A stretch of DNA of 64,000 bases from Membranipora membranacea. Its lineage: Eukaryota; Bryozoa; Gymnolaemata; Cheilostomatida; Membraniporidae. The stretch covers positions 26,908,001 through 26,972,000 of the forward strand of contig OU612068.1 in assembly GCA_914767715.1 (NCBI GenBank), written 5' to 3'. A program made the position numbers and the translations under genes. Shown in pieces: positions 56,601 to 64,000 of the stretch (positions are counted from its first letter, which is position 1; each line of letters opens with the position of its first letter). A model generated the notes under the pieces. The model saw only the letters and a list, made by a program, of their open reading frames with translations. It made no database searches and was not told where the DNA came from.

Positions 56601-59600
56601 CACGATGTAACAGCAAGTGTTAGAGCTGAGACAAGCTTCTATGAGGAATCACCAGATCATGATGATGACAATAAAGAAGAAGGTATGGCTATGTTCCTTC
56701 ATTGTCGAGTTTCCATCCTGTATTAAACATGTTTCATTTTTCTGTTGTTTTATGAAGCTACAAGGATGTTTCTATGCAATGAACAAGCTCTATTTCCTAT
56801 CACAACAATGTTTGCCTTTGTTGTAGTTTACACATTTTTTTCTGGGATTCTAGTATCCATGGTTTACTCACTGCATAAGTGTTTTATAACTTCAGCCTAA
56901 GAAAGTTGAAATTGTACATACATATTTTAAATTTGGGAGTTGTCTTCTTATCATGTATGAGGGGGTAACTCCAATCTGTGGGAACAAGCATTATTATACC
57001 CTTTGTACTGTATTTTATCACAAAATTGACGCAGAACAATGTCCATGGTAATTCTGCTTGTGATGTGTAGAGAGTTATGCCTCAATGCTTATGGGAAAAT
57101 AAAGACCCCTACTAGGGTGCAAGTGAGATTATAATAGTGCTCCACAAAATAGTCCAATTCAATGGATTAACCTCATAGAAATGTTGGTAGCATGAAGTGA
57201 ATTACAATTTGTAAATATTTATAGACAAAATGAGTGCTGTTGACTCAACTTATGAGACGGAGATGCTCACTACAGAGATTCCAGACTTCTTGTCTCGAGA
57301 TTATTCTGTAAACAACTTTTCAGATTTTCAGACAAGTCCTCGATCTTCAACCCCTCAATCAGAACAAGAGCAACTTTTAAGGACCAACCAATGCTGTAAG
57401 CTTCTGATGATAAAATCAGCAAAAAATGTGCATCATAAATAGAACTGGCAGCTTTCAGCTCAGTCTCAGCACAGTCCAATTGTTAATTTTGAGTTCAGAA
57501 TGACTTGATTTTTTCACCAGCTGTTGAATCAGATAGCATAAGCATCAAGGATCCAATTCATGAACAAAGTCGATTGCCTACTCTTCTCCTACTTTGGGCC
57601 TAACAAACTTATTATATTTGACTCAATGAACAATCAGCCCCAACGCAGATTTCTAACATTTTCCCCACAATTATTGTGTCATGAACAAGAGCATAGCAGC
57701 GAGAGAGCCTAAGGCTTATGTAACATTGCTGATGTTTTAGCGTACATAGAGATAGAGAAAAGTATTGACGAAGAACCGGAAGATGGATATGAGATTCTGA
57801 AACTACATTTCAAAAAGTTACTCGGGGGTAATGAGGAACATACCAGATATCACCACTGCTATGACAAACGGGCAAATGTTTACAGATTCAAGATGAATCA
57901 AGCAGGTCAGACAACATTCATTATAAATCTAAACTCATATGTTTAGAAAAATGAGCGCTATGTGACGACCTTGGCACATGTTTGAACCTTGGCTCCTCTT
58001 TTTTTGCAATTACAATTATCCATGCTTTTTGTGAATCGATCAAGTATGGTGAACCAAGGAGTTAACTTCTTGGGTGAATATTGTAACACCGGTAACATTG
58101 TAACATCAGTATTGAAAAAATTAACTAATTATGCAGTTATTTTAGAGTTTCCTCTGAGATTACACACTCCATTATGAAACATTCTGGAATACTTGATGAT
58201 GGAATGCCCTAAACTCGCACACAAAGCCATTTGAACACTCAAACTTCCTTCATATTTTCCAGCAGTGTTTTTTTTTCTATGCACTAGGTCTTATTTGACC
58301 GCCCTATTTAACGGGCCCCCTTAAGCTCGGGTGGCTTGTGTGGGGTAGTAAACTTGCCCGCTGTTGCCGGCTACTCTTTTTTCGAAGAGGCAGAGGGGGA
58401 TCTTTATACTGCATGCAAGCACACAGTTGACCTCCTGTATGTATGGTCCTGATCTGAACAGCAGTGTCAGGATAAAAATCTCTGAACAAGGAATGTCATC
58501 AACCTAAGATAAAAAAACTTTGGTTTAAGGCAACACTCAGTTAAAAAGAAATTCTACAATCAATGTGTCGATCAGTGTTCTGACATAGCTGCATAATGTC
58601 TTTGAAGATATACAGAAGCTCATGAAAACACGACCTCACTATTTTGATGATGATGATTCTGACACTGAAATGAAGATGACGCAGCGTACAAACGGTAGGT
58701 ATCTTAATTAATCAATTTCCCTGTCTTTGAAAAAATGCGGCTTAAAAATGTCCTCCCCCTCAAACATATTGAGAGCTGTCTGCGCTAACCATTTTTGCGT
58801 TTATAATTCCCCTAATCGATAACCGTGCTAGATATCAATCACTTGGAAAGAGTAATCAAATTAAAAATTATGGGTAAGAATCAACAGTGTATGCAATTAA
58901 GCCACCAAACTTTGGCACCAGGCAAAACAGCCATTGGGATGTCTCAATATCTTGGTTTGTATATATTGTATGTTTTTACATATTTATTCTATCACATGGA
59001 TGTGATTATTGTGATGTATTGTTGGATGCTAAAGGTTTAGATAAAATACTCTGTATATGTTATTCATCATAAGTTGTTGCTTCCAGGGCCTGTTATTGTG
59101 ATAAAGATAGTCAATAATCAAGGAGAACAGGCGCTGTGTGAAGAAGACCTGATGTCCAAGTTTGGTTTTCAAAGTAGATACATGAGCGAGCTGAAGATAT
59201 TGGAATTTGATGAATTAGCTGGGGCAACAATACAAATGGAAAATCCACAAGGTACTTATTCTATCTGGATCGTGTTGCAGATTGAAGTTTCTTCTTGTTA
59301 GCTGGTACCAGCTCTGATATCAAACTGGACATTGAGACTATGTAACTAGTTTTGCAAAACAAAGAATTTCAGCCTTTTCCTAATATTGCAAAACAACAAC
59401 AGTTATAACAACTCTTGACTGATATTTAAAGAAGGAAGTCAACGCTCAAGAATCCTCTGTTTACTATTTGAACGGCTTCTAGTTAGTTGGGTGTAATGCA
59501 TTACGCATTCCTGGTTTCATTCCTCGCTAGGATTTAGCCATATTTGTGGGTTAAAATGTGGGTGAAAATTGCATGTGTTGTCTCTGTCCGAGGACTGAGA

Positions 59601-62600
59601 AATATCAGTGCCTTAAGGGCGCGGCTGCCTCCAAGTTGCTTTCAGTTTGCAGGCAGGTCGGAGCACACCTGGGGCGTCATGTGTTAGAGGGCAGGCGCTC
59701 TAACCAACTGAGCTACCTCCTACTCCTAAATGTAGATAAACTGAACAATATATTGTATATTATGTAATCAACACATTCGATCTTACCTTTAGTGGCAGCT
59801 CTGGTTGTATCAAACGGCAAACACAAACTTCCTAATAAAATGATTCTGCAAGCTACTTTTGAGAAGATAGTGTGTCCAGGGGAAGTAAAGGAAACTGACG
59901 CAGCTTTGAATGATAGGAGAGGTATGTGCTTTTCCTTTTGCTATAAAAGACAGTTTTTAAAATAAGTCAAATTATTTAAAAGGCGGCAAATGGTAGATTC
60001 ATTTGAAGTTGGTTACCATGGTCAAAATTTGAGTTAGCATTCAAAATTTCTTTTCCAGTCTGTAGGCCCCCACTAATACAGGAACAAAAAATAAAAACCA
60101 CATAACATCATGGTTTCTCACACGGTAACACAGGGTATCACAGGGTATCGCACGGTATCACACGGTATCGCACGGTATCACACGGTATCACACGGTATCG
60201 AGACTATAAATGACGTGACACAAACTAGTTCCATATAGGAGTAAATAGTAGCCCTTGCTTGGTTTTGCTACTAGTAAGAGGAAAAATAAAAAAAATATTT
60301 GTTTCACTATAATTAAATCCCTTAACTTCTGCTCCTCAACTCTGATTGGGAATTTTACAATCACAATAATTTTCATTATTTAGCTGTCATCATCACCATG
60401 GAAGAGGATTTGGCTGAAGTTCGCTTAAAAAAGTACATGGAGTCAGTCAAAGGGACTTATGAGCTTACAGATAAGAAGAACATCATCATAATCAATTTTG
60501 AGAGCGCAGAAGGTGAGCACAAAAAAATCAATTGGCTTCTATATTACAACTCTCTCTGAATTGGTTTATCTATACCGATTCAAGATCATTCTCAATTTTG
60601 GCTATACGCAAGGTTAGAAACATTGTGTTCTACCTACACATTGTGGTAGGGCCTACTGGTGCAGTGCTGTTTATAACTGAATTAAATCTAATGTCCGCAG
60701 TTCTGTAATGTACATGTTACCTTTCATCTGTAGATGCTGCTAGATTGGTTGAGGAGGAGAAGGTGAAGATCAGAGGGAAGGAAGGCACAGCTGCCTATCA
60801 TATCCCGGCACAAGATAAATCTATATCATCTAAAGACGACTCAAGTAGTAAGCATTCTCACAAAACTTCTTACTAAACTAATTCAGACCCATTTCAGATA
60901 TAACTTGAAGCAGATCAATCATTTGTAGCACAGGCCTTCTGTAGTTGGTGCAAGTCCAGAGATCGAGTGCCCCAGCGGTCAAGGCATTGACCACTGGGGC
61001 ACTCGACCACCAACTACAGAAGGCCTGTGATTTGTAGTCTGTTTTTTACCTTGTTATTGCTCCTATTCCAGCTCATGTGGAGATAGAATGTACTCTGACA
61101 GAGGATCCTACAGAGGTATACGATCTTATTGAGGAGCTTTTATCCGAAAATTTGAACGGATGGACTGCAACCAAGTTTGAACAATCGTATGATCAAATGA
61201 AGAATCTTTTCAGATTTGATATGAAACCCCAAGGTAATGACAATTTTGATTGATCCCCTCATTAAACAATAAGATGAATGAAACACGCTTTACACACACA
61301 TGTAATAGAATTATATATATATATATATATATAAATAATATGTAAGTTTTACTCTTCATGTCCATTTATGTAGCTTGCTGCCTAAAATATATACTCTACT
61401 GCAGCAACTGAGTTACGATGAGAGTTTGTTTAATCAATACTTTTTTAGAGATCAGCCTAATCAAGAGTAAAAAGCAACAGCTTCTTGAGGAAGATCCAGA
61501 AAGTGAGCTCCACATAACCCCAAAGAGCACAGGTCAGTCAGTTAGATTAATTAGGTAAAGACATGGGGGGAGTTTGAAATATTGATTTTCTATACATCTG
61601 TAATGACTTGCAACTTTCAAGACATGTAACTTGTAAAGTTGTCTAAGAAACATAGTGCTAATTGATAAGTGTTCTCTGAACGACCCACAGCCAGCCCTTC
61701 AAAGCGTTCGGGATGGCGATCGCGGTCGTTAAGGGGGTGGGTGGGAAGCTAGGAAACTCCGTTTTTCGCAATTGATCACTTTTATAACTTTAGCACCTAT
61801 TTACAGCACTTTTGCCTCATTTCACAGAGTTCTAACCCTGTTTTCGGATTCCTCATACCTTAAAATATATATCTATGTTGTTACAACAATAAAATAACAT
61901 CAATGTGCAGACAAATTAATGGTTGTCTTCTCCCATGTCTGAAATTCTCAGACACGGCACTTTTCGGAGACTTGAAAATGATTTATGTCAATTGAGGCTC
62001 GCTAGAAGTAGACCTAAGGCTATGTTCTATGTCGCGACAGAGATTGTCTTCTCTTTTCCCCCATCCTGAGCGCTTTTAAGGGCTGGCTGTGAACGGACCA
62101 TGACCTGTGATAGTATTTACAAGATATGACAGAAGTGGCCTTCTGAGTTGTAATTGTGCACTGTTATTAATGAAAGTGTTGTAGCTGGTGGTGTAACCTT
62201 TTGAAAATATTTATGTGGATTGAAATATTTTCAAATGGGCATAAAACTAGTTTATCACAAGAAAATGTGTAGCAACCCATTTATCTTTCCTCAGTTGTTA
62301 TTAGCGATATTAATCATTGAAATGACCCATTCACCTTTTCATAGAGAGTTTGCTCCATCTCAGAGTTATTTTCTCCTGTGACGTATAGATGCCGCTACTA
62401 TTTTGGGTTTATTTGGTTGCTGTACCAATTAAATTCAGAATGTAATGTTTCCCTATTTCAGGTTCTGCACAGTTTTTTTAACCAGACTATAATGGCTGAA
62501 ATTACTCTGTATTTTTTATTAAACCTGCTTGCTATGAACTATTTCAGGGAGTACCATTGGAATCAGCCAACAGTCAGGCGGAAAATCTCGTCTTAGCAAG

Positions 62601-63790
62601 ACACAGCTCAAAGCATATCTCGGACCTAATAGCGAGAAGAAATCTGAATATAAGATTGTGACATACTCTGACCACTACGCAGTTGTAGAGCTAGAAACAT
62701 GCTCAGGTCAGGTGTCCACTAAAAATATTGATGCTCGATGATAAATTTTAAGTTTCCTATAGCTGCTATATGATAAGAACAGTTGTCCAATCACAATACA
62801 AATAGACGACCTGCTTATGAACCTAGCATGTTATATTGTAGCGGAAGACATAGCCTTCTGTGTTGAGTTTCCTAATTTTTCGTTGAGGTAATAGTATTCA
62901 TGCTTAGGAGTAATTGCTATGGTTATAAACAGAGCAAATGGAAGGTGTCTAGTTGAAGCTCATTAGACATGCAAATGTAAATTACATTCTATTATATTGC
63001 ATATTCACTCTTAACTCTGCATTTAGTCGCCAGTCTGTTGGTGTCAATAAAGAATCATGAGCTGAAAAATGGACAGCATGTGAAAATATCCTTTCCTCGC
63101 AATAATGAAAACTCAGACTCAGACTCGGAGGCTAGCGAAGGGGATGAAAGTGTGCCTGAGTCACCACCAGGTGAGGCTCTTTATAAATCACAAATAATGT
63201 CAGTTCAAATGCTCAGAAGATCACTTTGCTATATTAAAATGACAATAGTGAGGACCCTGTCAATGGAAATTGTAATAGTAACGGCTTAGAATATTAATTG
63301 TCTTTCAAACTTCTCGGTTCTTCGGTACATCAATGACTAAAATACACTGTTGTATATGTTACAACCTTTGTATGTGTTACAACTGTTGTATGTGTAGTCT
63401 TCACCGTACTTATTTTGTAATCCATTCATAGACATTGAGTGGTAAGACTAAAGGCTACGCATGACAAAAATTATTACACTTTTATAGTCACCCGTAAAAA
63501 AACTCATTCTGCTGGACCATCAAAGGGAAAAATGAGAAAGTACTCAGAGCATGATGATAAGCTAGCAAGTCGGGACACCGTTGACAGCGACCTATCAGTA
63601 GATGACAGTAGCCCGTCTAAGGAAGAGTCAAGCAATGTTACATTGGTTATACACAACCTGGATGATGTTGATGAAGAAATGCTGAAGAACTGGATGAAAA
63701 CTGTCACAGGGTTCTGGCCTCTCAGTATTCACATGTCCGAGAATGAAGATAAAGCGATTGTGAAAGTTGTCGCCGACGGAGAAAGTTTTA
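50694..63790 (+). CDS. Gene B: PARP14-like paralogue, N-terminal array (partial, 17 exons)
   Basis: Exons: 50694-50813, 54901-54982, 55699-55854, 56002-56235, 56572-56682, 57225-57395, 57741-57905, 58608-58694, 59087-59251, 59799-59921, 60384-60512, 60734-60847, 61072-61233, 61449-61532, 62548-62706, 63027-63170, 63488-63790. All borders are AG/GT. The first two exons are joined by a phase-0 intron; from the second exon on, phase 1. Exons 3-17 match exons 4-18 of gene A in order, several with the same length. Examples: 'YEFPADILVSELFDYF', 'SYIEIEKSIDEEPEDGYE', 'HVEIECTLTEDPTEVYDL' and 'TLVIHNLDDVDEEMLKNWMK'. About 836 codons are visible, all open. Missing: exons for module 1 (none found upstream) and everything after module 9, including macro and ART domains, beyond the right edge. 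Whether B keeps a catalytic domain is unknown. Confidence 0.88.
51948..51981. mobile_element. 34-bp perfect palindrome with 8-bp target duplication
   Basis: CATAGACTTATAGAGA, TT, then the exact inverse. Flanked by GCATAACA at 51940-51947 and at 51982-51989. The outer 10 bases are the same as in the 24-bp palindrome at 9499-9522. Confidence 0.7.
52494..52618. repeat. 7-bp microsatellite (TTCATTG)n
   Basis: About 18 near-identical tandem units of TTCATTG, with one C variant near 52511. The uniformity implies recent expansion and probable length polymorphism. Confidence 0.95.
53359..53613 (-). other. unassigned cysteine-rich open frame without start codon
   Basis: An 84-codon stretch with no stop and no early Met, containing 'GPGFALRIIYPCCESND', 'CDQHQMICVIYCQKKQD' and 'HLLPEPCRPRR'. 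The regular cysteines and non-random composition suggest a coding exon or transposon-derived fragment. I do not recognise the family. Splice borders were not established. Confidence 0.3.
59578..59727 (-). mobile_element. tRNA-derived SINE in gene B intron (minus strand)
   Basis: On the minus strand it starts with 'GGAGTAGGAGGTAGCTCAGTT' type sequence (A box AGCTCAGTTGGTTAGAGC) and continues into the same body as the SINE at 30772-30980. The B-box part is deleted here. Confidence 0.65.
60121..60200. repeat. 10-bp tandem repeat, 8 units
   Basis: Eight units of CACGGTATCA with few changes, in an intron of gene B just upstream of the exon at 60384. Confidence 0.9.
60929..61029. mobile_element. 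101-bp foldback MITE with perfect 8-bp target duplication
   Basis: CACAGGCCTTCTGTAGTTGG and its exact complement form the ends, with a second inverted pair (TCGAGTGCCCCAG) inside. Flanked by ATTTGTAG at 60921-60928 and 61030-61037. The 8-bp duplication suits the hAT superfamily. It lies in the intron between the exons at 60734 and 61072 of gene B. Nearly identical arms indicate a recent insertion. Confidence 0.85.
61311..61334. repeat. (TA)n microsatellite
   Basis: About 12 TA units in an intron of gene B. Confidence 0.9.
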
Positions 63791-64000
63791 GTGAGTTTCA
63801 TCCTATCTAGATTGAATTGCAGTCCCACTCTAATCAATTACCAACACAAAAACACAGTTTCTGCTATTGTTTGCTAACTTTAATATTAGGGAAGCTTTAA
63901 ATCCCAAAAAGAAAATTTGCTTGCAAGATTAAAAGTTAGGTAAACCATTGAACATGTGCCATGAGACAAGATTTTCTCAATGAAATTTTCAATGCCACAT

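Overview
The window is animal nuclear DNA. Genes are cut into many short exons by GT-AG introns, base composition is AT-rich, and there are non-LTR retrotransposon copies, tRNA-derived SINEs and many small inverted-repeat (MITE/foldback) elements. Protein and repeat types suggest an invertebrate, probably marine (cnidarian, sponge, lophotrochozoan or invertebrate deuterostome). I cannot name the phylum from sequence alone.

The main content is a cluster of PARP14-like (macro-domain mono-ADP-ribosyltransferase) genes. Gene A, plus strand 9030-37995, can be traced from a well-placed ATG to its stop through 40 exons (about 2,880 codons). Its order is about 13 tandem RRM/KH-like modules, a KH-like block, three macro domains, another KH-like unit, WWE and a PARP catalytic domain with an H-Y-I triad. 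Gene B, plus strand 50694-63790, is a tandem paralogue. Seventeen exons matching the N-terminal array of A are visible; it runs off the right edge and its first exons were not found. Fragment C, minus strand 4968-5678, is an orphan pair of exons from a third, inverted paralogue. In family members these proteins ADP-ribosylate targets in antiviral and stress signalling; that role is inferred here from family membership.

Layout: 31-4170 is a large foldback element with a decayed reverse-transcriptase core. 4968-5678 is fragment C. 5679-9029 is intergenic. 9030-37995 is gene A, with several transposable elements in its introns. 37996-40935 is intergenic. 40936-43707 (minus) is a decayed CXC-domain gene with a head-to-tail MITE pair in its intron. 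44690-48600 (minus) is a CR1/Jockey-type LINE with intact ORF1 and broken ORF2. 49476-50640 holds a foldback MITE and a second RT fragment. 50694 to the end is gene B.

The most notable points are: the array modules are each split at the same place by phase-1 introns (all of the first 23 introns of A are phase 1), which makes modules freely duplicable; one in-frame TGA lies in exon 23 of A, three codons before a conserved exon end; an inverted paralogue fragment lies upstream; and a set of very short palindromic insertions (24, 34 and 101 bp) are flanked by 8-bp direct repeats.
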